Shown here piece after piece: positions 19,740 through 30,319 of a DNA stretch of 64,000 nt. This DNA is from Tritrichomonas foetus (Eukaryota > Parabasalia > Tritrichomonadida > Tritrichomonadidae). The notes under the pieces were generated by a model, which was not told the DNA's origin, did no database searches, and worked only from the letters and a program-made list of their open reading frames with translations. The translations under genes were made by a program, and so were the position numbers. The stretch spans positions 8,317 to 72,316 of the forward strand of contig MLAK01000554.1 in the NCBI GenBank assembly GCA_001839685.1, given 5' to 3'. Each line of letters begins with the position of its first letter. The stretch's first letter is position 1.

Positions 19740-22682
19740 TTAAAACATAGTGTCTGGATTCATTCTAAGTTGAAATTGGAAATTTGTTTGCAAAATTTTT
19801 TCGTGATTTTTTGTTTCATTGAGGATTCTGCTTTTGGTTAAGAGCTGTCTCTCCAAAGATAGAAGATCTCTAGTTTTTGTCATCCATGCCGATGTTCCAA
19901 AATCATCATATATCGCTTCTTCACTGCTCCCACATGGATCAACCTCACTTGCAATCATGCACCTTGGCATTTTCCTCACTTTCCTCATACAGTTACAAGC
20001 AAACTCCCTATTATCAATTCTCTGATGTTCGTTTCGTTTTATTCTATCATAATCACAATAATTATCATAGTTGCAATACTCATTATCTTGATAAAAATGA
20101 TAATTTCCGTTATCATTATTATGACAATTATTGAATATATGATTATTACTTTGGTGGTGAGTGAAATCATTTATGGATCTTTGGTTTTTATAAAATTTCA
20201 ATCCGATATCATTGAAAGGTCTTTCCATTTCATCAACATCATTATCATTATTATGAATCATACTTTTATCGTTAACATCACCACGATTTGTTGTATTGTG
20301 ATACATTTTAGTTTCATTCATGTTGCTATTTATTTGATTATCGTTGTTTTTATTGTTGTTGGTTTTACTGTTAAAGTTTGGCTCTGGACTTAAATTTTCA
20401 ACAATTTGAACAGTTTTGGTAGTTCGAGAGTTTGAATTGGATTTTTCTGATTTATCTTTTGGTTTTTGTAAGTCTTTATTTGTTGAAATATTTTCAAATT
20501 CAACAGTTTTTGATTTTGGTTCATTTTGATTTGAATGTGAATGTTTTTTCCTTCTGATTAATTTTTTAGTTTCAAAAATTTCTTCATATGAGAATTTATC
20601 ATCATTTTCTTTATTTATCTTTTCGAGTGACTTTGATTTTCTGGAATTTTTCTTATTTTTAGGATTCTGAGAAGAAACTTCAGGGGAAGAAGAAGAAACA
20701 TTAGATGAATTCAATGAATCTAGTGAATAATCGATCTCATTTTTTTCACTTCTTTGCTTTACTGTTTTTTCTTTTTGAGATTTTTTATGTATAGAATTCT
20801 TTTTTTGGGAAATTTCGTCATTAATTTCTAAGTTTTGGCTATTTTTCACCTTGTTTTGATGTGATTGATTTTGTTTTATATGATTGATTTTATTTTTCGA
20901 ACTAATATTTTTAGGATCACCACTTGTTGATGTAAATTTGGTTTCTTTTTTACTTGATGATGCATAAGAATAGGAAGATGGTTGGTCTTTATTAGAATGA
21001 TACTCCTCTAATAAACTTTCTTCTTCTTCTTGAATAGTTTCTAGATTATCATGCTTCTTTTCCTTAGGTTTTCGATTTTTATGTAAAATTCCGAATTGCT
21101 TCTCTTTCTTTTTCTTAATTATAGGATTTGTATTTGGTTGAACAATTTCATTTTCACTTTCTTCATCAATATTATATTCGCTTGATAATAATTCTTTATC
21201 ATTTGATAAACTTTCGCTCTGACTATTTTGTACTGCAATATTTCTGCAGGCAGTAACAGACGAAGTAGCAACATTAACTTTGTCTTCGTATAAATTTTCA
21301 TTTTTAACTTCAATTTTCTCATTAGAACGCGTTTCTATACAATTCTGAATGATTTTACCATTAGAATTGCTACTACTAACTTGATGAATACTATTATTCA
21401 CATTATTATCATTAGCTTGATTACTGTTATTATTCAAATTATTATGATTAGTGGGCGAGTAATTGTTATTGCTGTTGTCATTATTAATATTATTTAAATT
21501 AGAACTACAATTTGATGTATAGCTATTATTCATGTTTTGATTTGGAAGACTATCATTGACATTAATGTTGCTATTGGAATGATTGCTTTGATTTGCACTC
21601 GAAATGTTATTAGAATTAATGTTATTTATAGCACTTGGATTATTATCAACATTATCTGAATTTAAGATGATATTTTCTTGTGAGTTAGTTGCACTTTTTT
21701 GGATGATATTTTCTATTTTTTTTGTGAGTTGTATGTTCGATTTTTTGAGAGACTCACCTAGAGGTATATTAGAATTATTTGTTGCTTCTAATAAAGCCAG
21801 CACAGTTCTAATAATGTCTGATTGTCCAACAATGATTTGTTTGAGCTCGTTAAAACCATTTAAAACTTCATTTTGCTTTTTCATTTTATTTATTTCGATT
21901 AAAATCGAATCAATAGTTTCGGTATTTGTTTCAATCATTAATTTTTTCATAATTTTATCTTTCCTTCGATTTTCTTTAATCAAATGATTTAATTCATCTA
22001 ATATGTAATTCCCACAATTTTTTATATTATTATTTTCATGAAAAGTCAAATTTTGTATCAAATTATCAAAGACGCCAATTCTTTCATGTGTTTCAATCTT
22101 ATCAATACAATCTTCTCCACGAGTCATTATTTCTGAATATTTTTCATCTAAATGGATTTTTTCACATAACGATTTATCATTTAAAGACTTTTCATTTAAA
22201 GACTTTTCATTTAAAGCTTTTTCATTTAAAGATTTTTCATTTAACGATTTTTCATTTAAAAGCTTTTCATTTAAGGAATTTTCTTTTGTGAAGCGATTTT
22301 TCTGAGAAAGTTTTTTATTTTCTAAAAGGTCAAGAATTGAGTTGATTAAATTTGTTAGTTCATTTTTCTGATCAATTAACAGACTTTGTTTGAAAAGAAT
22401 TTCTTCTTTTTCTTTTTCGAAATTATTCTTCTGATAAAGTAATTCTTGCTGTAAACTCAAAATTTTTTTTTCAAGTTCGTTTTTTTTAATGGCCTGCCCC
22501 ATCAACAAATCAAAATTTTCTGAAGCTGAACTTGAATAATTGGAATATTTTCGATGATGGTCTGCTGCTGAAGTAAACTGGTGTTCTTGATCGGCGATTG
22601 AAGATGGAGACGAAGAGGAATATGAATGCCCCGAATAACGGTGTCTCGCACCAAACTGGGCTGATAAAGAAGAAGAAAGCAT
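19740..22682 (-). CDS. large Asn/Ser/Lys-rich coiled-coil protein of unknown function
   Basis: A 980-residue protein starting at an ATG. The first 60 residues are Ser-rich. Residues of about 65-120 form a Lys/Glu-rich predicted coiled coil. Then come eight tandem pentapeptides of the NEKSL type (about 131-174), encoded by a 15-base repeat. The middle is a long Asn/Ser-rich, low-complexity stretch, followed by a highly charged Lys/Ser/Glu region with nuclear-localisation-like clusters and a His/Asn-rich segment. A more ordered C-terminus contains CNCMRKVRKMPRCM and AWMTKTRDLLSLERQLLTK. I recognise no domain. It could be a cytoskeletal or nuclear structural protein, but nothing decides. The motif AAAAAGTTT lies 45 bases upstream, reading toward the gene. 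Confidence 0.75.
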   Translation of the reverse strand: MLSSSLSAQFGARHRYSGHSYSSSSPSSIADQEHQFTSAADHHRKYSNYSSSASENFDLLMGQAIKKNELEKKILSLQQELLYQKNNFEKEKEEILFKQSLLIDQKNELTNLINSILDLLENKKLSQKNRFTKENSLNEKLLNEKSLNEKSLNEKALNEKSLNEKSLNDKSLCEKIHLDEKYSEIMTRGEDCIDKIETHERIGVFDNLIQNLTFHENNNIKNCGNYILDELNHLIKENRRKDKIMKKLMIETNTETIDSILIEINKMKKQNEVLNGFNELKQIIVGQSDIIRTVLALLEATNNSNIPLGESLKKSNIQLTKKIENIIQKSATNSQENIILNSDNVDNNPSAINNINSNNISSANQSNHSNSNINVNDSLPNQNMNNSYTSNCSSNLNNINNDNSNNNYSPTNHNNLNNNSNQANDNNVNNSIHQVSSSNSNGKIIQNCIETRSNEKIEVKNENLYEDKVNVATSSVTACRNIAVQNSQSESLSNDKELLSSEYNIDEESENEIVQPNTNPIIKKKKEKQFGILHKNRKPKEKKHDNLETIQEEEESLLEEYHSNKDQPSSYSYASSSKKETKFTSTSGDPKNISSKNKINHIKQNQSHQNKVKNSQNLEINDEISQKKNSIHKKSQKEKTVKQRSEKNEIDYSLDSLNSSNVSSSSPEVSSQNPKNKKNSRKSKSLEKINKENDDKFSYEEIFETKKLIRRKKHSHSNQNEPKSKTVEFENISTNKDLQKPKDKSEKSNSNSRTTKTVQIVENLSPEPNFNSKTNNNKNNDNQINSNMNETKMYHNTTNRGDVNDKSMIHNNDNDVDEMERPFNDIGLKFYKNQRSINDFTHHQSNNHIFNNCHNNDNGNYHFYQDNEYCNYDNYCDYDRIKRNEHQRIDNREFACNCMRKVRKMPRCMIASEVDPCGSSEEAIYDDFGTSAWMTKTRDLLSLERQLLTKSRILNETKNHEKILQTNFQFQLRMNPDTMF
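22170..22290 (-). repeat. 15-base coding repeat (NEKSL pentapeptides)
   Basis: About eight near-identical 15-base units encode NEKLL, NEKSL, NEKSL, NEKAL, NEKSL, NEKSL, NDKSL and a terminal CEK inside the coiled-coil protein. The unit length is a multiple of three, so copy-number change would keep the frame. Confidence 0.8.
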
Positions 22683-23122
22683 TTGATTTAACGTCTTTTT
22701 TCATAGAAAAATTTGATAGTAAACCGAAACTTTTTCTTTATTTATCTGGCTCCTCGACATGTCATTTACATCTGAGAATCACCATGAATACTTTTTTAAA
22801 CAAATTCTCATAAAAATAAAAATTCATCATTTAACAACAATTTTGATATAAAATTGACATTTACATCCTCAATAATTTTTTTTTTTGAAAACCATCTCAG
22901 AGATTTGATAGATGTTCGATATTATCACATCACTGTGATGTATGTGCTGATCCTACTCATGTAAAAGAGTTAAGTGCCAATATATGCTACGCCTAAATAG
23001 AAAATTGTTAAGATAATGGCTACAATCTCATTTTACAAAGGATGTAATAAATGTACAGGCAAATGTTTTTAACATGAAAACCAAACAATTATTTTTCAAA
23101 ATTCTATCACTTGATGGTTTCC

Positions 23123-23355
23123 GAGAAACAAATGAAGAAGATTAAAATAATTCAAGTAATAAACCATGTATTGAAATTAGTACAAACACAAATACAGGAG
23201 AAGATGCTATAATAAAAGATGAACCAGGAAAGAAAGGTGTAACAGGACCTGCTATTGAATGTATTGTCATAGCATGTATTGTTGTTGTATGTGGTGGAGT
23301 TTCAGTCTTCTTTATCATCAAGAAGAAGAAAGCTCCAGTTAGTGCTCAACCATAA
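23123..23355 (+). pseudogene. decayed C-terminal anchor of a cysteine-rich surface protein
   Basis: The frame ending at the TAA at 23353-23355 reads TNEED, stop, then NNSSNKPCIEISTNTNTGED, then KKGVTGPAIECIVIACIVVV and a tail SVFFIIKKKKAPVSAQP. It corresponds closely to the end of the intact family members, which read NEED, STNTD, KKGLTGGAIAGI, a valine-rich membrane helix and IIKNKKAPVCAKP. An in-frame TAA interrupts it near its start and the upstream part is unrecognisable, so only the membrane anchor survives. A 38-base T run follows at once. Confidence 0.75.
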
Positions 23356-23369
23356 ATAGAACAGTAAAC

Positions 23370-23371
<2 letters not shown>

Positions 23372-23409
<38 letters not shown>
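23372..23409 (+). repeat. 38-base poly(T) tract
   Basis: An uninterrupted run of T immediately after the decayed surface-protein anchor. It marks the boundary of recognisable homology and may have been a breakpoint for rearrangement. Confidence 0.9.
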
Positions 23410-23412
<3 letters not shown>

Positions 23413-23939
23413 GAAATAGTTATCTCATTGAATAAAATTTAAACGTTAGTATGTGTCACCTTTTTCAAATCATATTTTAATCAACAATTTCTCACTTTTT
23501 TCAAACCATATTTTAATCAAGATTTAACTTTGTATGAAGAATCTTCATTTTAATTTGAATGACTCTGTATTCATGAAATGATATATACATGTATGATTTT
23601 TATTAACATTATTAATAGAATTAACATTATTAACAAGAATAAAAAAAGATCGACAACACTGTCCCATTAATTTCGCGAATTATTAGCATTTCTTACAAAT
23701 AATACGAGTTCATACATATCAATGTGATTACCAACATCATATTTCCGAAGATTATGAAGGACTTAAGTAGAACCAAGAATCGAGTGATATTTTTAGATGA
23801 AATATGTCTTAATTTCCAAATTAATCCAATAAATAGTCCAGACGGATAATGTTGACTCAAATATTAATAAATATTGAAATCGTCATTTTTACTAATCACA
23901 ATAACACTTTCATTGTCATGAAAATAAAAAACATTTAAT

Positions 23940-24230
23940 AACAAACACATATTCATTACAAAATGATATCACATCTATTTACAATTAATATTATTATTTG
24001 GTGAACTAAATATAGATGATAAAAAGAAAACAATAAAATGAAGTAATTATTCACAGATGTAAATCCAGATGAAGATTTAGCACCAACACCAGCAATAAAA
24101 AAATTTGATGAAAGTTGGAAAAATTCTCGAGTTGGAGCAATTATAATAATTATTGGAAAGAAAAAAGTGTTCAAAGTTGATGAAATAAACATTTCTAGTT
24201 GCTTTGAGAAAACACAAGTTAAGTTTATTT
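23940..24230 (+). pseudogene. decayed central domain of a cysteine-rich surface protein
   Basis: The best-preserved part reads LFTDVNPDEDLAP and KKFDESWKNSRVGA, then FKVDEINIS. It matches LFADESKTQ, PKFDESWKGAKVKA and FKLDEENIPSS of the large copy at 25207-27777. Nucleotide similarity to the large copy extends upstream to about 23940 (the stretch encoding SLENNTTTILPLTSLFGDVD), but there the frame is broken. Downstream sequence matches the 3' flank of the large copy rather than its membrane anchor, so the anchor-coding part has been deleted. Confidence 0.7.
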
Positions 24231-25344
24231 TTTCTTGATTTTTTTCTTCAATTGAATCACGAAACATCATAATATATATGGATATAACATGTAAAGATTT
24301 TACATTCATCATATTTCTTTCTTTTCTACACATTTGTATCAAATCGATTTTGTGTTAATTTATCACTGATAATTAGACTACATATAATGATTACAAAACT
24401 TAAGAAAGATTACGAACTTTTTGTCGTAATGCAGATGTATAATTCTGTGAGTTTCATCTGTATTATACTTCAATGATTGTAATAATTTTATGACAGTTAA
24501 ATACAGAAAAAAATTAAATAATAATAAGAAAATGAAAATATCTTTGAATTGAATTGTTTTTCACCCCTTCAAAATCATTGACAGGATCATGGGATTTCAT
24601 TTTTTGTTCATGAATGAATGTCAACTTGTATATTAAAATCTTTTTATTATTATTACTATTATTTATTTTTTTTTTCATCAGAACTGTGACCAGTGTGAAT
24701 GATCAATTACATTGATTCTCTCAGAATATATTTTCACTTTTTGTGGTAATTATAAAAAGTATTTGAAAAGATAATATAACTCAAATTTGAATTAAAATAA
24801 AATTGTATTCAAATTCACTCTACAGAATCTAATAATCTTTTGATATCAAAATAATGAAAATTCACAAAATTGAAGACCAAACAGTATTTTGATGAATTTC
24901 TAGAGGTTCATGTGACTATAGATATACATTTTCCTCGAAAGATCGAAAAAAAATGAATAAACTAATGTGATCAAGAAATAAAATCTATTTTTGCTGTATG
25001 TAAATTATCCGTTAGATCGATGTTTTGAGAGAGTTATTTGAAGTATTCAATTTGAAAATGATAACATTATCGTTAATTGATATCAAAATTCTCACAAAAA
25101 GTTGAATATTGAAATGGGCAATAAAACGATATTTTTATCGACTTTAGAATTTTTTGAATATTTCCCAAAAAATAATGATAATTTTCACTTCATTTTTTAC
25201 TTAATCATGTTTTTGATTATCCTTGCTCTTGTAGGAGCATCAAAAATAGAGAATCACAAACTCATCAAAACATGCACTGATGGACAAGATGGATGCAAAA
25301 CTTGCAACTCTGATGGTTCATCTGGATGTGATGCTTGCAATGAA

Positions 25345-25347
25345 TGA
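25345..25347 (+). other. in-frame TGA separating signal peptide from the repeat domain
   Basis: The codon order here is AAT GAA TGA TAT TAT. Frame and homology continue on both sides with no insertion or deletion. Related repeats have Gly at this place. No ATG lies in the downstream frame until far into the protein, so reinitiation would not make a secreted product. Confidence 0.8.
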
Positions 25348-25384
25348 TATTATAAGAAAGAAGCTGCTGATGGAGGAGAAGCAA

Positions 25385-26349
25385 CATGTGAAGCTTGCTC
25401 AACAATTTCAGCTAAATGTACAAAATGTTCTGGTGCTTCAACTTGCACAGAATGTCAAGATGGCTATTATTTAGATGGTACATGCAAAAAATGTGGTGAA
25501 TCATGCAACAAGTGTGAAGGTGGAGCAGATCAATGTACCGAATGTGCTAATGGTTATGAGAAAGTGACAACATCAAGAGCTGATACTTTTACATGTCAAA
25601 AGAAGGATACAACAGGATGTACTGTCAATAACTGCAAAGAATGCGTTGAGAGTAAAACGAATGAATGCAAGACATGCAATGATGGATATTATGTTAAAGA
25701 TAAAGCATGTGAAGCTTGCTCAACAATTTCAGCTAAATGTACAAAATGTTCTGGTGCTTCAACTTGCACAGAATGTCAAGATGGCTATTATTTAGATGGT
25801 ACATGCAAAAAATGTGGTGAATCATGCAACAAGTGTGAAGGTGGAGCAGATCAATGTACCGAATGTGCTAATGGTTATGAGAAAGTGACAACATCAAGAG
25901 CTGATACTTTTACATGTCAAAAGAAGGATACAACAGGATGTACTGTCAATAACTGCAAAGAATGCGTTGAGAGTAAAACGAATGAATGCAAGACATGCAA
26001 TGATGGATATTATGTTAAAGATAAAGCATGTGAAGCTTGCTCAACAATTTCAGCTAAATGTACAAAATGTTCTGGTGCTTCAACTTGCACAGAATGTCAA
26101 GATGGCTATTATTTAGATGGTACATGCAAAAAATGTGGTGAATCATGCAACAAGTGTGAAGGTGGAGCAGATCAATGTACCGAATGTGCTAATGGTTATG
26201 AGAAAGTGACAACATCAAGAGCTGATACTTTTACATGTCAAAAGAAGGATACAACAGGATGTACTGTCAATAACTGCAAAGAATGCGTTGAGAGTAAAAC
26301 GAATGAATGCAAGACATGCAATGATGGATATTATGTTAAAGATAAAGCA
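25385..26349 (+). repeat. three identical 321-bp tandem repeats in a surface protein gene
   Basis: A 321-base unit (107 codons) is present three times with no difference that I can see by eye. Anchor points recur at 25564, 25885 and 26206 (the GTG of EKVTTSRAD) and at 25387, 25708 and 26029 (TGTGAAGCTTGC). After the third unit the sequence diverges, beginning with TGCGAAGCCTG. The length keeps the reading frame. Perfect identity points to very recent expansion or continuing homogenisation. Confidence 0.9.
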
Positions 26350-28768
26350 TGCGAAGCCTGTTCAGATGGATGCAAGACATGCACATCAAACACTGAATGC
26401 ACAGTTTGCAATGATGGATATTTCTTAAAGGGTGATAAAACATGTACGAAATGTGGTGATAATTGTAAAACATGCAAATCAGATTCACAATGTGGGACAT
26501 GTGTAGATGAATATAAGCTAAATGATCAAGGAGTCTGTGAGAAAGAAACAGTAGTTTCATATACAGAAGCAAAAATATGTGTCGTAGTCGAAACAGATAA
26601 AAAGGATGCATGTGATGATTTCAAATGTTCAAAAGAGAATACAAAATGTGAAACGATAATTCTTGAGAAGGAAACAGATCTTAAAACAAAATTAGAAGAA
26701 AAGAAAGGATATGAAAAATTAGAAATTGCATTCAATGCAGAACCAAAAGAAACTTTAACCCTTCCTGATGCAAATTTGAAAATGATTTTATTTGAAATTT
26801 ATGAAAAATCAGCAGGTACAACAACAACAACAACAACACCAACACCAACATTAAAAGTTGTTTCATCAAAAGATAAAAGTATCGAAGAACTTACTGTTAA
26901 GAAACTTTCTGTTTCTTTTGAAAAAAATACAGCTAAAATCACAACATTAATACTTTTATCAAAATCTAAAGTATCAGGAAATATTAATGCTAAAATTGTT
27001 GAAGTTCCAATAACATTAGTTCAAGATCTTTCTACTGGTTTAACAACAGAACGTTTAATTGTTTCTGGAAATGTTGAATCTCAATCAACTGTTACATTTA
27101 AACCAGATTCATTTGTTTGGAAACTCACAGATAAAGATGATGGTGTCACAATCACACCGAATGCAGATAAATCATATTCAGCTGACAATGTTTTCTTACA
27201 TTTCACTACAAATCAGTCAACAACAGAAATCATATATTCATTAGAAAATAATACTACAACAATATTACCATTAACATCATTATTTGGTGATGTTGATCTG
27301 AATGGAAAACCATCAGTTGACACAGATGAAAATAAGAAAGCATCGATGAAATTATTTGCAGATGAATCAAAAACACAAGNAAAATTCCAACCAAAATTTG
27401 ATGAAAGTTGGAAAGGTGCGAAAGTTAAAGCAGTTTTAAGATTTGATGGTCAGAAAGATGAATTTAAATTAGATGAAGAAAACATACCATCAAGTATTAA
27501 AGTTATTCAATCAGACAATGGAACTATTCCAAATGATGATTCTATCATGCGACCAGGTGGTGAAGTAACAACAAACACAGACACAAGTACAAACACAGAT
27601 GGAGGAAGAAATGAAGAAGATTCTACAAAACCAACAGAACAAAGAAAGAAAGGTTTAACAGGAGGTGCAATTGCAGGTATTNTTATTTCATGTGTTGTTG
27701 TTGTTGCAGGTATATGTGTTTCCGTCTTCTTTATCATCATCAAGAATAAGAAAGCACCAGTTTGTGCCAAACCATAAACATAACCATACACATAACCATA
27801 AACATAAAAATAAAAATAAACATAAAAATAAAAATAAAAATAAACAACAAGATGTTTTTATCATTATTATTATTAAATATCATTTCTTATTTTGTGAAAT
27901 ATTCACTTTATTTCGAACATTTATTTCACATATTTATAATTGCATTGAGAAAAAACACAATGTAAATTCTATTTTTCTTGTTTTATTTCTTCAATTGAAT
28001 CACGAAACATCATAAATATAACATATGAAAATAATATGTGATAAATTTAAATTCATTCATTTTAATAAATGCTTCTTTCTTTCTATTTTAAACATTTCTA
28101 TCAAATCGATTTTGTGTTAATTTATCACTGATAATTCATTATAAATATTGAACTTCCAAAAAATCAGAATACTTGTCATTCTTACAGTTGAATACAGAAG
28201 AAAATCATGCAAAAATATGAAAATGAAAGCATCACTGAATTAGATTGTTTTTCACACAATTCACAATCACGCGATATGAAAATGTGAGATTATTTCCTTT
28301 TCTTTTCTTTTTTTTTTTTTTTTCATGAATCACGCAATCGATTTTTTCCCAAAACTCCAAAATGAAAAAAATTGATAAAAAGAGCTTTAATTTATACATC
28401 TTATGAGATTTTTTTGGGATGTTAAGATGAGATAGTTCTCTCTCCGATTTTTTAAATTTTAGATGCCAATAAAAAATTTAATTTTCATTATTTCTGGGAT
28501 ATTTATTTCAGTGTGTCAAAACTTGGGAAAAATGTATTTTAAATATTACTGTAACAACTAATTATGAAACTAAGGAAATTAGTATGTATAGGTAATATTA
28601 TACATATATCCATCGGGGATATTTTTCTTGAGATTTATACAAAACAAGAAAAGTAAACAATAACATAAAAGATGAGGAAAATTACAAAGTAGAATTCAAG
28701 ATAATTTTATTTTGAAAAAAAAAGTAGTTATTTTCAAAAAGTTAATGGTTGATCTTTTTTCACGTCAT

Positions 28769-29344
28769 TTAAAGACAATCTCTGCGATAGAATATAGTAA
28801 AGTTTCTGTTAGTTTCTTCAATTGATTGGCAAACCATTTGTTTCATCGTTTCTTTATTTAAAGGGGCAATTTTCTTTTCATTCAATATCTTCGCATATTA
28901 CTTTTTGATGAATATTTCGTTAATTATCGAAAAAGATTCTTCAATTGGATCAAGAAAACACGAGTTTGGAGATATATATGTGAAAGAGATATTTATATTT
29001 GCTGATAAATCTTTGGTTTCATCCATAAGCTGATGGAGAGTGGCATTATCAAATAAAAAATTTTTCCTCTCGTGATCTGTGTTAAAAACCTCAATGTTGT
29101 TCTTGAGAAAACAATTAAATTTTAATTTATTGAATGGTTCATAACTAGTGTGATAAGAAACGATACCATAGTGGTTTATCATTACAATGATATATAAAGG
29201 TGGAAGGTTGCATGAATGAAATATAGGCTTGTATATCCCACCTTTATAATTCTTTGGCACGTACATTGATTTTAAATTGAATTTTTTGGGAATGAAGGGC
29301 TTTTCATCAATTGAGAAAGTATTTTTGTAATTAATTTTTCCCTC
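28769..29344 (-). pseudogene. decayed Tc1/mariner-like DDE transposase fragment
   Basis: The minus-strand frame gives the C-terminal catalytic half of a Tc1/mariner/IS630-type transposase. The first Asp is in TFSIDEKPFIP, the second in FLFDNATLHQ, and the Glu in SPNSCFLDPIEESFS, with 35 residues between the second Asp and the Glu. The frame is blocked upstream by a TAA at 29345-29347. It has an internal TAA at 28898-28900, after which homologous-looking sequence (YAKILNEKKIAPLNKETMKQ) runs on to a TAA at 28769. The N-terminal DNA-binding part is missing and I found no terminal inverted repeats, so the copy is dead. Confidence 0.75.
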
Positions 29345-30045
29345 TTATTGATAAAAAAGGTATTTACATTCATAAAACACAATCAGCATTCCTTTTCGAT
29401 GATTTGACATAAAAAGAATAAATGATGATCATTGGCTTAAAGCTAATACATGCCAAAAGTTCATTAAAATAGGCATAAATACTGTTAAAAATAATCATTA
29501 CCAAATAATTAGACGATATATATATAAAAAAAAAAGATATTGTTATATCAAATTTCAGAATGATGATAGAATCTTGAATTTGCTAATATAGGAACTCTAA
29601 TATATATATAGATGGCTTATTCATTTTTAAAAATATTCTCTGGTTTGTCTCTGAGAATTTTTGGGAAAATTTTTGGGAATTTTGAGAAAAAGTGAATTGC
29701 TTGAATGAATGAACAAATGAATGAACGAATGAATGAATGATAAAATTTATCAGAACTTTGACCAGTGTGAATGATCAAACACAATGATTTATCTCAGATT
29801 ATATTTTCACTTTTTGTGAAAAATATATGTAGAAAGACAAATATTTGAGAAGATAATTTAATTCAAATTTGAATTAACAATAAATATTATTCAAATTCGC
29901 TCTACAGAATATAATAATCTTATCAAAATAATGAAAATTCACACAAAATTGAATACCAAACAGTATTTTGATGAAATTCTGGATTCATGTGAATATAGAG
30001 ATACATTTCCCTCGAAAGATAGAAAAAAATAGATCAAGATTTGTA

Positions 30046-30051
<6 letters not shown>

Positions 30052-30080
<29 letters not shown>
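30052..30080. repeat. (AT)n microsatellite
   Basis: A run of about 14 AT dinucleotides in the 5' flank of the second surface-protein gene. It is absent from the matching flank of the first gene and so was gained after duplication. Confidence 0.9.
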
Positions 30081-30082
<2 letters not shown>

Positions 30083-30207
30083 TTCTTTTTGTACATAAAT
30101 TAACCGTTTGATCGATATTTTAATAGAGTTATTGTAAGTATTCAATTTGAAAATAATAACATTGTCGTCTTTCAAAATTCTCATAAAAAGTTGAGTATTG
30201 AAATAGC

Positions 30208-30236
30208 AAAAAAAANAAAAAAAAAAAAAAAAAAAA
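30208..30236 (+). repeat. poly(A) tract with one unresolved base
   Basis: A run of A with an n at 30216, about 85 bases before the second surface-protein gene's ATG. The first gene lacks it at the matching place. Its length is likely uncertain in the assembly. Confidence 0.85.
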
Positions 30237-30319
30237 CGATGTTTTCAATACTCAATCAATTTTTGAATATTTGAGAATTTCACAAATAGCATAATTTTCA
30301 CTTCATTATTTATTTAATC

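Larger units (their letters stand above)
22683..25206. other. 2.5-kb region carrying decayed copies of the cysteine-rich surface gene
   Basis: No intact gene lies here. Two remnants of the downstream cysteine-rich surface gene family are visible (about 23123-23355 and 23940-24230), with a 38-base T run at 23372-23409 beside the first. The sequence from about 24230 to 24370 matches the 3' flank of the first large copy (about 27985-28140). The stretch 24680-25206 matches the 5' flank of the second large copy (about 29750-30319), including the AAAAAGTTG motif. The region is therefore the worn part of a tandem gene array. Confidence 0.7.
25207..27777 (+). pseudogene. cysteine-rich transmembrane surface protein, interrupted by one in-frame TGA
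   Basis: The start at 25207 matches the start of the paralogue at 30320 and gives a signal peptide (MFLIILALVGASK). The frame then meets a TGA at 25345-25347 after 46 codons and stays open from there to the TAA at 27775-27777, 856 codons counting the stop. In other repeats the interrupted position is a Gly before Tyr-Tyr (DGYY), so a G-to-T change is the likely cause. The ectodomain has many CxxC motifs in furin/VSP-like cysteine-rich repeats, three of them identical 107-residue tandem units. A Thr-rich link and a beta-rich domain (about 26560-27500) follow, shared with the paralogue. A transmembrane helix and a short tail NKKAPVCAKP end the chain. Two bases are unresolved (n at 27380 and 27682). 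It may be a pseudogene, an off-state allele or a sequencing error. Confidence 0.75.
27778..30319. other. 2.5-kb region between the two large surface-protein genes
   Basis: It begins with short A-rich units (variants of AACATAAAAATA, to about 27846) and a 3' flank shared with the decayed copy near 24.2 kb. The decayed transposase at 28769-29344 lies in the middle. From about 29750 the sequence parallels the 5' flank of the first large gene. Also present are a GAAT-type tetranucleotide stretch near 29702-29742, an (AT)n run at 30052-30080 and an A run with an unresolved base at 30208-30236. No intact gene is visible. Confidence 0.6.

Noticed and set aside
25345..25347. TGA read as a sense codon (code reassignment)
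   Set aside because: Other long genes here, such as the TM9SF and CAMK-like kinase genes, end in TGA, so the standard code applies.
27774..27846. Short A-rich units after the first surface-protein gene that look telomere-like
   Set aside because: The units vary in length and sequence and lie between genes. They are low-complexity 3' flank, not a telomere.
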